A stretch of 64,000 nt of DNA from NCBI GenBank assembly GCA_016712465.1, contig JADJQZ010000001.1:1-64000 (forward strand), given 5' to 3'. The stretch comes from Candidatus Obscuribacter sp. GTDB taxonomy: Bacteria; Cyanobacteriota; Vampirovibrionia; Obscuribacterales; Obscuribacteraceae. Shown here in pieces: positions 44,601 to 52,713 of the stretch. Below the pieces are notes generated by a model. That model worked only from the letters and a program-made list of their open reading frames with translations, was not told the DNA's origin and did no database searches. Numbering within the stretch: the stretch's first letter is position 1; every line of letters begins with the position of its first letter. Both the position numbers and the translations under genes were made by a program.

Positions 44601-47503
44601 GCATCCTCATTTCGTGCAACTGCTGAGATCCTTCCGCTACTGGTTTTGAACTCATCCAATTCAGACAGGGCACCAATTGAGATTCCACCGGCATTACCCT
44701 TTTCAGAATCAGCAAGAATTTTGGCATTCAACCCTTGAAGGAAGAGCCTTTTCCCATTAAAGGTGATATTACCACCGTTGCCCTGAGCACGAGAACTGGC
44801 ATTGAGAGTTCCAGATACCTTTAGATTCGGAACAACCAAGTTGATGCTTCCACCTTTGCCACTAGCTGTACCGCCAAGCACCAGTGCATTGAGCACCCAA
44901 GGGGTCTCATCCAAACCGGTCATTTCCACGCCAATGAATCCGCCCTGACCAGCAGTACCCGATGCATTTGCTGTGAGATTAATCGGTGTATCAGCTGCTG
45001 TAGAAATGTTGGATGTTTTCAGAAGAATGGAACCGCCGTTTGCTCCATTTGTGCCATTGGCAGTAATATCCAAAGAAGCACCGGAGAGATTAATGCCTGC
45101 TTCTGCGCCAGCAGGACCTCGGTATGATACTGCTGCTACAGTCTGTGCTCCATTAACGACAATCCTGGTTTGTCCCTCAAAAGTCATCGGATAGCCAGAC
45201 GCGATGACAGCTGACCCCGTGCCGTTAGCCTGCAACGTTACAGCGCCTGTGCCCTTGATCGCCATGGGACCAGGAGTGACATCTTTCGCAGGAGGAAGGG
45301 TGACGAAAATACGCAGATTATTAGCATCTAGTGTGTCGCTAACGCTGATTGTATTCTCGGGGAAAAGATAGACGTAGTTTACGTTATCGGTTCCAGCAGG
45401 TCCGCCAGTACCATTCGCCGTGAGCTGAAATGCGGTAGCACCATGATTGATCTCATTTGCGGAAATGAGAATACCATGTTGCAAACCACTGCCGGAATCA
45501 TTCGCAGACAAGGATGTTCCGTTTGCAAGCAGTTTCTTCGCGTTAATAACGATGTACCCAGCCGATTGCCCAGCTGCGCCGTTAACTGCGAATGTACCTT
45601 CAGAAGTCGGAAAGTCAACATTGCCGCCTTTGCAATCAAATACAACAGCACCTGCCTTGGACTGTGAAGCAGCAACTGAGATAGCATTCCGCCGCTGTAG
45701 TTTAATTCCACCATTACCTTCGTTCTTCACGTGAAGGAACAGGAAAAACTCTGAAACCGATGCACCACCACCAGTAGTGGTATCCATCTTAATGTTGCCA
45801 TTGACACCGTTTGCATTTGCATTGCCACCGATGACAAATTGAGTCGATGCCCCGCCGACTCCAACGCCTTCATAGGAGAGAATAGAGACACCAGCGCCAA
45901 CATGCTGCGGGGAGGTCGTGCTTACATCAATGTCAACGGTCTTGATGTTGCCGGTAGACACCAACACAACATTATTGCCTGATGTTTTAACCGTACCAGT
46001 AATTTCAATCTTCGTCGGACGTTTCTTTAAGGCAGCGCGAGCTTTGTATGTATTGAAATACCCCTTATTGCAAGTAACTGTCCCGTCAACCTTCAAATCA
46101 CCAGAGGTAATCAACTCAATGAAACTCTCCTGACTTGATAGCTGCTTGGTATCGATTTTACTTGGACAAAGGAAGTCCTCCCCCGTATCTAAAACAGTTG
46201 ATATTTTCTGTTTTGCGTCAATTGAATCAGATACAGCAAGCTCACCTGTAGTAATGAGTTCCACGGCACCGTTTGAAGAAAAGAAATTCTTGGCAGTTAT
46301 CTTTGACGGCTTTAGCACAGTACCGCCATTTTGCAGATAGGTTTTGATTCCCTGCTTGGCTTGCACCAGTGCCGTGAGAGTCAGCTCTCCTTCTGTTACT
46401 AACACCACCTCACCATCGATGCTGTCGACCGCATTCATTGTGATGAAGGCAGGCAAAACCGCTCCATTCTGATACACAGTTGTAACACCGGTCTTGCCGC
46501 TGACATTGTTGGACTGAAGAACAATACCACCAGAAGTGTATAGCTCCGCCTGACCTACGCTAGCAACCACATCACCACCAACAACAATGCCGGTTGGGAT
46601 AACTCCGGCTGTCGTAGTAGAGACAGTAGAACCAGAGATAGAACCGTTCACAGCGGCGATTCCAGTACAGGTAACAATCACAGAAGAGCTTGAAACAACA
46701 CTTCCGGTTATACCAACTCCGGCATTAGGGGCTCCAGGCCCATTGATACTGTATTTTCCCGAGCAATCAGCACAATCAATATGCCCGTCATCGGGATTGT
46801 CATCATCGTCGGTCACATCGAAGCTGACACCGGCAGCAATGACTATGCGCCCCCCTCCAGCATCCACACCACCACCAACTATGGAGCCAGCTGCAAGGGC
46901 AATAAAATCTTCTCCTCCAGTAGCAATACCTGGAAATGCTAGGTCTCCAGTTTTATTGTAGAAGATAGGATCTCCTGCTACACAGTGCCTTTCAATATGC
47001 AAGTTGCCATTCTCGACACCGATAAATGATTCAAAAGCCTCGATCTCAACAGGCGCATCTATTCTATTGGCTCGAATATGCGATGTGTTCTCAGCAATAA
47101 AGAAAACTCTCGCAGCGCTGTAGTCACCGTGAAGGACTCTTAGAGCACCGAACGAGGAAAAGCGCAGACTCCCAGAAACAGCAAAGCGTCCGTTTTTGAG
47201 ATTGACTGTAAGATCTGCATCAGAGGAGACAGAAAGGTCACCCTCTGACTTTAGTGTTCCTGCACCCTTAATCTCTCTTGCCGAGAGTACCGCATGAGGC
47301 TCTATGAACACGATCCGTCCATAGTTCTCCAGAGATTGCGTAGCTACAGTGACACCAGTCGCAACTTCTAAAGTTCCAAATACTTGCAGTAGCAAAAGAT
47401 TCACAGATCTATCTAAGTGGACTACTGCTCCTTCTGGCACAAGGATTGATTCACCTGTTGAACTGATTTGTGAGGATGAGGAATCGAGCGTTTCGATTTT
47501 CAT
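41609..47503 (-). CDS. Giant filamentous-haemagglutinin-like beta-helix repeat protein
   Basis: 1964 residues from the ATG at 47503, preceded by AAAGGAAACTT; an upstream ATG at 47575 lacks a ribosome binding site. The protein is almost wholly Gly/Ser/Asn/Thr/Val-rich beta-helical sequence. From about residue 780 it repeats a motif built on GNGG-[ST/G]-[IV] followed by beta strands and 'SG-I.A.A.' turns, as in haemagglutinin and large adhesin repeats. The N-terminal part has ENYGRIV, GAGTLKSEGDLSV and a DDDDNPDDGHIDCADC segment that may bind metal. There is no signal peptide, no TPS secretion domain, no autotransporter barrel and no type I secretion signal that I can see. GC is lower than its neighbours. 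Surface adhesin is the best guess, export route unknown. Confidence 0.8.
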   Translation of the reverse strand: MKIETLDSSSSQISSTGESILVPEGAVVHLDRSVNLLLLQVFGTLEVATGVTVATQSLENYGRIVFIEPHAVLSAREIKGAGTLKSEGDLSVSSDADLTVNLKNGRFAVSGSLRFSSFGALRVLHGDYSAARVFFIAENTSHIRANRIDAPVEIEAFESFIGVENGNLHIERHCVAGDPIFYNKTGDLAFPGIATGGEDFIALAAGSIVGGGVDAGGGRIVIAAGVSFDVTDDDDNPDDGHIDCADCSGKYSINGPGAPNAGVGITGSVVSSSSVIVTCTGIAAVNGSISGSTVSTTTAGVIPTGIVVGGDVVASVGQAELYTSGGIVLQSNNVSGKTGVTTVYQNGAVLPAFITMNAVDSIDGEVVLVTEGELTLTALVQAKQGIKTYLQNGGTVLKPSKITAKNFFSSNGAVELITTGELAVSDSIDAKQKISTVLDTGEDFLCPSKIDTKQLSSQESFIELITSGDLKVDGTVTCNKGYFNTYKARAALKKRPTKIEITGTVKTSGNNVVLVSTGNIKTVDIDVSTTSPQHVGAGVSILSYEGVGVGGASTQFVIGGNANANGVNGNIKMDTTTGGGASVSEFFLFLHVKNEGNGGIKLQRRNAISVAASQSKAGAVVFDCKGGNVDFPTSEGTFAVNGAAGQSAGYIVINAKKLLANGTSLSANDSGSGLQHGILISANEINHGATAFQLTANGTGGPAGTDNVNYVYLFPENTISVSDTLDANNLRIFVTLPPAKDVTPGPMAIKGTGAVTLQANGTGSAVIASGYPMTFEGQTRIVVNGAQTVAAVSYRGPAGAEAGINLSGASLDITANGTNGANGGSILLKTSNISTAADTPINLTANASGTAGQGGFIGVEMTGLDETPWVLNALVLGGTASGKGGSINLVVPNLKVSGTLNASSRAQGNGGNITFNGKRLFLQGLNAKILADSEKGNAGGISIGALSELDEFKTSSGRISAVARNEDAQFTGLGGIIEVKAKNALISDSTVFDIDGARGSLLLDIKTSQKLETNNVLFTASAGQPGGTSFSSGGIINLKSDGITSMTKTTLNANAKGESGNGGKVTVSAGTSQASTLDLLDGTRINANAGTLSGNSQQISINAGGPIVVGDVTRIVARSASPIQSQDPNIQITTTDTFTMSESAVISADAQDSSNGAGGRVKIAAKDGTISGQMRAVGNGSGLGGEVAVNGENISFDSGQVTVSSDTGTRGRIKVIATLALKLNDVAKFISFTNNSDNAQTNAIELLSDQLLEIGPLASVSVAARPTQAGNGGGVLLSARDLKVSSIVRADAGLTGNGGIVRLIADQSFTLSDSAQLTARGGLQGGDGGELVFPSAVSEFTALAGSAVLIDTSARGGEGKAGDIQISLKTGQYLGDSFRVEANSMGSLSGGTISYSEIDSSATPLLIRRNQPGSISFSANGGETGDGGSIVINCNQRNVTVLGDAVSALAGASGADGGSLTVNTLGSLTLGGIFDFQGTEAGDGGEISFRAKDALLFVGTGSSILTATGGVSGNGGSIQIVSLAPTDVDLVNTTIECRGGADAGNGGSIMLSLGKGFEIPSSLLSSISAEAPGSNGNGGTVTIVAGTGSTDATVSIKGSISASSGRISGDAGTISITQNSENPLSIALGGIVIADVKRGDSGFGNGGLINLRNASPLPLLVNLKGTISADNGVIDIGEPQALTRLQVFETGEVFSELTLQGLDVRVINDSSSKPDLFFESLEATETANITNLNGYVRGFVKADTLIIESPIIGEESSPLNTEVQNLRVNSQSMFGSLDSGVVFIDNQNLNTSELILLSNSFAQNLLSIKTNAGLRVRAVNVGSPNGSGNYLGGLFLLSNLGSVIFVNQVGVFGGRINVQALIGTIEFNQANVATSAVETNAFAGMAEFLAGAFVASEVNIIPDTFLQIVEGSAPTPVSGPNGVMAVGPNVNVLSAVNRRLALLSNDNNKIILRNGASISVLGPA

Positions 47504-48039
47504 AAGTTTCCTTTTTGAGTTTGTTTGAATGTTTGAAGACAGCCGAGGTTGAACACCAGCTGTTGGAGCAATCACAGCATTGCTGCGATTGCGGTTGGAA
47601 GAAGCGACAACTTCACTGCGTAGTCCAAACCGACCAGTTGTCTGGGTCAGAGAGATTCAATGGAATTGGTCCGGTTAGGGGTGGTTTGAGGAAACCTTGA
47701 TGGTAAGTGCAATTGAAGTTGATACGACTTTTCTAGCTCTGCCAGGGGTCCGTATTCAACTTTGCTTAAAGCCACTGACATCAGGCCTATTGATAGATGT
47801 CAGAGTCCATAGATTGCCACCGGTCCTTTAAGGGAGTGACAAGCCAAGAAGGTTTTTACACAAGAATAAGGAAGTGCTCATCCGATTTTCGGCTCCTGGC
47901 GCGGCTTGCGCTACACCCACGATTCAAAGAAAGGTGTACTACTTATTAAGATTGGCTTCCTAGGCTGATTCTCATTGCAATAAGTAATAAGCAAAGTTTA
48001 CATCGCATAAGAAGCTTAGTCCAACAGCGGGTTTTAAAT
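47504..48039. other. Non-coding region upstream of the giant gene
   Basis: About 535 bases upstream of the giant gene's start, expected to contain its promoter. No ORF on either strand with a good start; no RNA gene found. AT-rich toward 47950-48020. Confidence 0.4.
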
Positions 48040-48170
48040 TTGGGCAGGGTGTGTTCTTCAAGTTCCCCGGTGGAGCTTGCTTGAACACGCCGCCCTGTTT
48101 TTTTGAAGAGAGAAAATAGACCGGTCGACTATTTGGTGTAAAAGAAAAAGGCCGGGCTGAAATAGGTGCG
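48040..48170 (+). repeat. Dispersed repeat copy 2
   Basis: Shares with copy 1 the first 25 bases (TGGGCAGGGTGTGTTCTTCA and on), GGAGCTTGCTTGAACRC, a T run of seven, AATAGACCGGTCGACTATT and an A-rich stretch before GGGCTG. The distal GATAGGCGTAGCTATGC part is not conserved. It ends close to the stop of the small membrane gene at 48192. Confidence 0.8.
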
Positions 48171-48191
48171 ATATCCAGTCCAGTGAGGGCT

Positions 48192-48449
48192 TTACTTAGC
48201 AAATGAGATCAAGCAGAGTAAGGCAAAGCCTAGCAGCCATACGCCGGCGCCGAAACTTCCGACAAGGAAGGCAAAGACCAGTGAGATCTGCTCAGTGTTG
48301 GCAAAGTTTGCACACCATAATATGCCTGGTGTCACATATCCCAGGAAGGTCAGTATCGCCCCGACCCAGGAGACCAGGACGGCCGGAATGAAGCAGGTAA
48401 GCTTGAAGGCAAAGCGTATTAGAGAGGCACAATTGTCATTCTTGGTCAT
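48192..48449 (-). CDS. Small membrane protein
   Basis: 85 residues from the ATG at 48449, which overlaps the end of the preceding gene (stop at 48436) by 14 bases. Two clear hydrophobic segments (about 12-34 and 50-82) with Cys and aromatic residues. The overlap suggests co-translation with the 48436-49401 protein. A longer open frame upstream (to 48581) lies inside that gene and is not supported. Family unknown. Confidence 0.6.
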   Translation of the reverse strand: MTKNDNCASLIRFAFKLTCFIPAVLVSWVGAILTFLGYVTPGILWCANFANTEQISLVFAFLVGSFGAGVWLLGFALLCLISFAK

Positions 48450-49401
48450 TCTTGAGTTTTTCCTGCTTGTACTGGTTGAGATAGAAACTGCTCTTGCCAC
48501 AATGTCTGCACCAGCTGCAGTTCTTAGAAGTATGTTGTTGCTGAGCGGCGGCGGTGTGAAGCTGGTATGTGACCGGCGCAATCAGCTGCAAACCATTCGG
48601 CAATGCAAGGAGTTTGCCTACTTCGTCTTGCATGACTTCTTTCGGCAGGCAGGGTTTTGCCCGGAGATAATCTGAATCTTTCGAACTCTTAATCGAAACA
48701 TTACCAGTTTGTTTCCTCATGTATTCGCCTAAAAGCATATCGAGGAGTTGGTCGGAAGGTTTGTAGCCGGGCTCAAAATCGGAAAACCCTTTGCTCCATT
48801 CATCTTGGTGTAAAAGGGCGTCGTCAAAAAGGGTGAGGTTTAGTTCGTTGTCGGACTTCTTCGCTATGTAGCGCAGTCTTTTCAAGTCAACATTGATAGG
48901 CTGGTTGTTGTGCATGTAAGTGGCGAATTCCACAAGTTCTGAGGACGGATGGGGACCCAGACCAAAATCTATGCTCAAGTGCGGGCTTGCGTCAAACTGC
49001 AATAGCAGGCATTGTAAGCAAGCATCGCTTGTTTTTGAGCACCGCCTCGTGGTCACCATTACATCTCGTATGTGATCATGGCGCTTGCCGAGCATCAGTA
49101 CCAGCTCCGGATCGATTTCTCGAAGCAGGAGAAGGGCTTTGACATAGACCGGATCTTGATCGTTTTGCACATAGATGAGGTCGCTTTGCGTGCTCTGCAG
49201 ATATTCCAGAAACCTTTCCCGGGCTTGCTTTTGCTTATACTCATTGGACTTGAGGAGGAGTTCCTGCGCGGCTCTTTCCTTGTAGAGGCTGGACACTGCG
49301 TAAAAATAGTAAGCCCAGAGAGGCACCAGTAGAATGGACATACAGAGCCAGTAAGCGACAAACCAGCTCATGTTTTGGCGAACCACTTGCGGAATATTCA
49401 T
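48436..49401 (-). CDS. Bitopic membrane protein with C-terminal zinc-ribbon-like CxxC motifs
   Basis: 321 residues. One N-terminal membrane helix (about 12-34, SWFVAYWLCMSILLVPLWAYYFY), then a polar domain with charged helices and a cluster of Cys (RRCSKTSDACLQCLLL). The C-terminus has CSWCRHCGKS, a compact Cys cluster typical of zinc-binding knuckles. No catalytic motif recognised. AGAGAAATT precedes the ATG. Overlaps the downstream small membrane gene and lies between repeat copies 2 and 3. Function unknown. Confidence 0.65.
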   Translation of the reverse strand: MNIPQVVRQNMSWFVAYWLCMSILLVPLWAYYFYAVSSLYKERAAQELLLKSNEYKQKQARERFLEYLQSTQSDLIYVQNDQDPVYVKALLLLREIDPELVLMLGKRHDHIRDVMVTTRRCSKTSDACLQCLLLQFDASPHLSIDFGLGPHPSSELVEFATYMHNNQPINVDLKRLRYIAKKSDNELNLTLFDDALLHQDEWSKGFSDFEPGYKPSDQLLDMLLGEYMRKQTGNVSIKSSKDSDYLRAKPCLPKEVMQDEVGKLLALPNGLQLIAPVTYQLHTAAAQQQHTSKNCSWCRHCGKSSFYLNQYKQEKLKNDQE

Positions 49402-49503
49402 AATTTCTCTTCAGTCCGTAAGTGCGAGTTTAGCTGGTTACCTGCGTTCAGGCGCATAGCAGGACGGCTTCGCGGATTTACGCTGCTCTTCCTTGGATTT
49501 TTC

Positions 49504-49665
49504 AGATGCGGCAGGTTGCTACTTTCTTTCGAGGAGCTGGTGTTCCCCCCCCCCCGTTGCTTTTTAAGCCAAAGAATAGACCGGTCAACGAGTTTGGTGA
49601 AAAAAAGCTGAGCTGCCCTTGCGTTCGTGATAGGCGTAGCTATGCTGCATAGGCACTGAATCCCC
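49504..49665 (+). repeat. Dispersed repeat copy 3 with C11 tract
   Basis: Retains TTTTTAAGCCAAAGAATAGACCGGTC, the A run, GCTGAGCTGCC and a long match to copy 1 in GCGTTCGTGATAGGCGTAGCTATGCTGCA (49620-49648). The hairpin arm is degenerate and contains a run of 11 C (49545-49555). It lies between divergent genes, so it occupies the vapBC promoter region. Confidence 0.8.
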
Positions 49666-49719
49666 TCGGTTGTCGGGGAACTTTTGTGATAAACTAAGCT
49701 AAGTAAACTAAGGGCGAAA

Positions 49720-49983
49720 ATGACAATGGAAAAGGTCAATATTCACCAGGCTAAGACTCAGCTTTCTCGTCTAATCGAGCAAGTGTTGCGTGGCGAGCCT
49801 TTCATCATAGCCAGAGCTGGAAAGCCGCTGGTGAAGGTAACGCGCATTGATGCGCCCTCTGCCGGGCAGAGCCGCCGCCTGGGCTTTTTGACCGGACAGT
49901 TCACTGTTCCTGATGATTTCGATCGCATGGGCAGTGATGAAATCGAGTGGAGTTTTGGCGGCTCCAGAGAAAGTGCGGAATAG
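49720..49983 (+). CDS. Phd/YefM-type antitoxin (VapB role)
   Basis: 87 residues. The N-terminus EKVNIHQAKTQLSRLIEQVLRGEPFIIARAGKPLVKV is the Phd/YefM fold that binds DNA and toxin; the C-terminus (FTVPDDFDRMGSDEIEW) is the toxin-neutralising tail usual in antitoxins partnered with PIN toxins. It lies 4 bases upstream of the PIN toxin gene. Antitoxin of this type usually represses its own operon; the operator would lie in the repeat copy 3 region. Confidence 0.92.
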   Translation: MTMEKVNIHQAKTQLSRLIEQVLRGEPFIIARAGKPLVKVTRIDAPSAGQSRRLGFLTGQFTVPDDFDRMGSDEIEWSFGGSRESAE

Positions 49984-49986
49984 CTT

Positions 49987-50376
49987 GTGAAGATTTTGCT
50001 CGATACTCACTTGCTTCTCTGGGCCGCTGCCGCACCGGAACGACTAGCTCCGGCAACTCGTTCCATGTTGGAGGATCCATCGACGGAATTGTTATTCAGC
50101 GCCGCCAGTCTCTGGGAAGTGGCAATCAAACAAGGCCTTGGTCGAGCCGACTTCCAGGCTGATGCCAGACTCTTGCGTCGGGGGCTGATAGACAACGGTT
50201 ATCTTGAGCTGGCAATTTCTGGTGCTCATGCTGTATTTACTTCGAGCCTGCCGCCGATTCATAAAGATCCCTTTGATCGCATCCTCGTGGCTCAGGCTAC
50301 TGTTGAAGGTATTGTTCTTTTGACTACCGACGAGATTGTGGCACGTTATCCGGGTCCGGTCAGGAAAGTGGAGTAA
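49987..50376 (+). CDS. vapC: PIN-domain ribonuclease toxin, VapC family
   Basis: 129 residues, GTG start 3 bases after the antitoxin stop. PIN toxins cut RNA with a Mg-binding acidic quartet. Here Asp6 (LLDTHLLLW), Glu44 (SLWEVAIK), Asp97 (DPFDRILVAQA) and Asp115 (LLTTDE) are all present. Together with the Phd-type antitoxin it forms a type II toxin-antitoxin module, of the kind often found in accessory islands. It is probably active. Confidence 0.94.
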   Translation: MKILLDTHLLLWAAAAPERLAPATRSMLEDPSTELLFSAASLWEVAIKQGLGRADFQADARLLRRGLIDNGYLELAISGAHAVFTSSLPPIHKDPFDRILVAQATVEGIVLLTTDEIVARYPGPVRKVE

Positions 50377-50395
50377 AAGTCCTTTGCTGGCTCCT

Positions 50396-50490
50396 ATTCA
50401 CTGAGCTGGAGTTCCCACCTTTGTTTTTGCAGCGGAAGAAGAGACCGGTCTATTATTACTTTTGAAAAAAAATCAGCTTCCTTGAGCCTT
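50396..50490 (+). repeat. Dispersed repeat copy 4, partial
   Basis: A shorter match: GAGTTCCCACC, a T run (TTTGTTTTTG), GGAAGAAGAGACCGGTCTATTATT, an A run and a CAGCTT tail. It lies between the convergent vapC and methyltransferase genes. Identity to copy 1 is weak outside the core. Confidence 0.55.
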
Positions 50491-50614
50491 TTAGGTGAGA
50501 TGGTGCCTGCGCCGAACTCCGTTCAGCCCACAGGCAAGGTAATGCAACAGTGCCATCCCGGCCCTGTAATTTAGCCAACTTCCATCCGCGCTAGGGGCGG
50601 ATGGTTAGGTCTGC

Positions 50615-51250
50615 TCAGATTTGAATCAAGCCTTCTGGTTGTGGGCGCCTCTGGAAGAGATACACCGAGGTTCTTTTGCCGCGAAAATTCGGTGTCCTTA
50701 CCTTGCGAATTAAGACCCAGGAGGCGCGCAGCATTTGATGAAATTTCCGGCTGCCTGTTATGCCACCTTCCGGCTGACCGATGTAAATCAAGCGGTCACC
50801 CTTGAAGTGAGCGAGGGCTCTATTGGACATGGAACGCACGGCATAAGGGGTATTTGCATTCCAATCGTGGGGCGGCCAGCACAGCATCAGCGCTCTTTCG
50901 GGATGGCGAACAACGGCTCGGGCACCTCCGGCTAAGACCGTCGTAAAGCTCTTCACTGGTTCGCTGGTCTTTTCGTTTCGGTGATATCGGTTGGTGCCAA
51001 GCTCGACCGGGTTAGAATCGTAAGCGATGACATCGGCGCCGCTCTCTTTCAAAAGGCTTGCCCAGTAACCGGTGCCGGCACCGATTTCGACAATCCCGAG
51101 GGGACTGAAATCCCGGATCTCTCTAATAGTCCTTTCTGTAGGCACCGCCCAGGAAAAACGATGAGCGAGGCTCCACTGCAAATCCCAATCATCATGGGCA
51201 TCCGGCTGCTTTAACGCCTCTCTGAAAAGGGTCAGGTAGGGATTGTTCAT
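50615..51250 (-). CDS. SAM-dependent methyltransferase
   Basis: 211 residues. The Rossmann-fold SAM motif is VEIGAGTGYWASLLKESGADVIAYDSNP, and a later LCWPPHD matches the catalytic loop position of N- or O-methyltransferases (xPPx type). The Asn/Asp-Pro-Pro motif would normally modify a nitrogen, but here Trp-Pro-Pro is found, so the substrate is uncertain. Its ATG overlaps the stop of a 53-residue ORF upstream (ATGA), a sign of translational coupling. Confidence 0.82.
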   Translation of the reverse strand: MNNPYLTLFREALKQPDAHDDWDLQWSLAHRFSWAVPTERTIREIRDFSPLGIVEIGAGTGYWASLLKESGADVIAYDSNPVELGTNRYHRNEKTSEPVKSFTTVLAGGARAVVRHPERALMLCWPPHDWNANTPYAVRSMSNRALAHFKGDRLIYIGQPEGGITGSRKFHQMLRASWVLIRKVRTPNFRGKRTSVYLFQRRPQPEGLIQI

Positions 51251-51408
51251 ACTTTCTTCCGGGGGTGAAGGGAAAAGATGTCCAGTCGCTCGCCGTGCAG
51301 TTCCGCATAAGCCTGGAGACCAGTCATGGTTCTTACCAGCGGTAGCAGCGCTGCTAAAGTCGGAGGTAACTCCGGCATATTTTCAATTTCAGGCTTGGTG
51401 TCGGTCAT
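51247..51408 (-). CDS. Small protein coupled to the methyltransferase
   Basis: 53 residues starting MTDTKPEIENMPELPPTL and ending LHPRKKV. The ATG at 51408 has GAGAGG upstream and the stop overlaps the methyltransferase ATG as ATGA. No motif recognised; it is short and acidic at the N-terminus, basic at the C-terminus. It could be a regulatory or substrate peptide. The ribosome binding site and overlap support it being real. Confidence 0.5.
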   Translation of the reverse strand: MTDTKPEIENMPELPPTLAALLPLVRTMTGLQAYAELHGERLDIFSLHPRKKV

Positions 51409-51440
51409 TTGATTTGCCTCTCTTGCTGGATCAGACGGTC

Positions 51441-51875
51441 CTATTTGAGCGACATTGAGAAGCTGTAATAAGGGACTTCGTGATATGTGCGGGTATCGCC
51501 TACACAGGTAAAGCCGCACTTCTCGTAGAAGGGGCGAACGCCGTACAGGCAGAATGAATGAACTGAAAGAGTGCCGATATTGAGGAGCCGGCAGCGGCTG
51601 ACAGCGAACTCCACCAGTTTGCGGCCGATTCCCTGTCCGTGTGTGTTTGACCATATGGCCATAGCTTCTATGTTGCCATTCTGGGAATCAGTGCGCAGAC
51701 AAAGTGCCCCTGCAATTCCTTCCCAGTCGCGGTAGACATAGTAATTACCCTTGGTGATCTCCTCTGCGATCCACTCCGGCGTATCCCAGGGAAAGGAGCA
51801 GGGAAGGTCGATGCGAAGCTGCCGGTTGAGCAGGCTTATTTCCTCCGTATCATCTGGATTTGCGATTTGAATCAT
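51441..51875 (-). CDS. GNAT-family N-acetyltransferase
   Basis: 144 residues. Acetyl-CoA binding motif A reads IEAMAIWSNTHGQGIGRKLVEFAV (GQGIG with Arg), and motif B is seen in FYEKCGF, together with strands before them. GGGAGG lies about 5 bases before the ATG. The acceptor substrate is unknown. Head-to-tail with the small ORF and methyltransferase genes but with a 32-base gap. Confidence 0.88.
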   Translation of the reverse strand: MIQIANPDDTEEISLLNRQLRIDLPCSFPWDTPEWIAEEITKGNYYVYRDWEGIAGALCLRTDSQNGNIEAMAIWSNTHGQGIGRKLVEFAVSRCRLLNIGTLSVHSFCLYGVRPFYEKCGFTCVGDTRTYHEVPYYSFSMSLK

Positions 51876-51972
51876 AGGTGCCTCCCATGGGGCAAGACAT
51901 TACAAAGTGAGCGGCTGCACCGCCTGTCGACCAGGAGTCTGATCGAGAAGGCGCGTGCAACCACGGGTTGTT

Positions 51973-52281
51973 TTACGAAGCAGCGATTGCTTTTGAGACC
52001 GTCTGTCCCTCCTGCCACTTGCGACAGAAAGCCAGCATCTGGTCCCGACGCAGATAGGCGAACACCACCAGGGCAATGGTGGCGATGGACCAGAGTGCCA
52101 TGAAGAGGCTGAAGAGGTCGCCTGTGGCAGAGAATAGAACGAGAAAGAAGCCTCCCGTGATGGTTTCTTTGAATGCCACCACCCCCAGAGCTTTGTCGCT
52201 CAAGATCAGTGATATGAGCAAGAAAGCCAGGTGACGAAGCTTCTGGTTAATGCGTTCTTTCAGTAGGGCTAGGTAGTACAT
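51973..52281 (-). CDS. Small membrane protein
   Basis: 102 residues with three hydrophobic stretches (about 16-28, 40-56, 58-80) and a short basic tail. A weak AAGGGGT precedes the ATG. It is followed by the GNAT gene and preceded, 48 bases upstream, by another small membrane gene, so the 52281-53505 genes are probably one operon. Function unknown. Confidence 0.6.
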   Translation of the reverse strand: MYYLALLKERINQKLRHLAFLLISLILSDKALGVVAFKETITGGFFLVLFSATGDLFSLFMALWSIATIALVVFAYLRRDQMLAFCRKWQEGQTVSKAIAAS

Positions 52282-52329
52282 GGAGTAGACCCCTTACTAA
52301 GTAATTAGTGTTTAGGAGGTATGATCCTG

Positions 52330-52668
52330 TTAAGCCAGCCTCCAGCCGGTTTGAGCAGGTCTGAAGTGGTTGACGACGATGATGTCGCCGGTTCTTGGTG
52401 CGGCCATGATTTCTTCCCGATGTCGAAAGCCGAACAGCACGTTGTAAGGGAGCGCTTTCCACCTCACGTTGTAGGGAGACCTGCCGCCGTTCCACTGGTT
52501 GCGTTCATGGTGAAAGCGCAGAATCGAGTAGGGTGCGGCAGTCAGAAGAAGCGGCAGGAAGAGCTGAGGGAAAGTGAAGAGGCAGAGTATGAGCGCAGCG
52601 AGCTGACTGTGAGAGAAAAGAACGAAGCCGTTCAGATTGAGGTAGTTTTGGGTTAAGGTCTTGGTCAT
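52330..52668 (-). CDS. Small membrane protein
   Basis: 112 residues; a hydrophobic N-terminal half (about 18-48, LAALILCLFTFPQLFLPLLLTAAPY) forms one long or two short membrane helices, followed by a basic and aromatic C-terminal half. GGAG lies 7 bases before the ATG. It lies between the MinD-like NTPase gene and another small membrane gene. Unrecognised family. Confidence 0.6.
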   Translation of the reverse strand: MTKTLTQNYLNLNGFVLFSHSQLAALILCLFTFPQLFLPLLLTAAPYSILRFHHERNQWNGGRSPYNVRWKALPYNVLFGFRHREEIMAAPRTGDIIVVNHFRPAQTGWRLA

Positions 52669-52713
52669 TTAGTGTCTCCAAGGTTGAAAAAAAGTGGGAT
52701 TGGTCAGGCTGCT

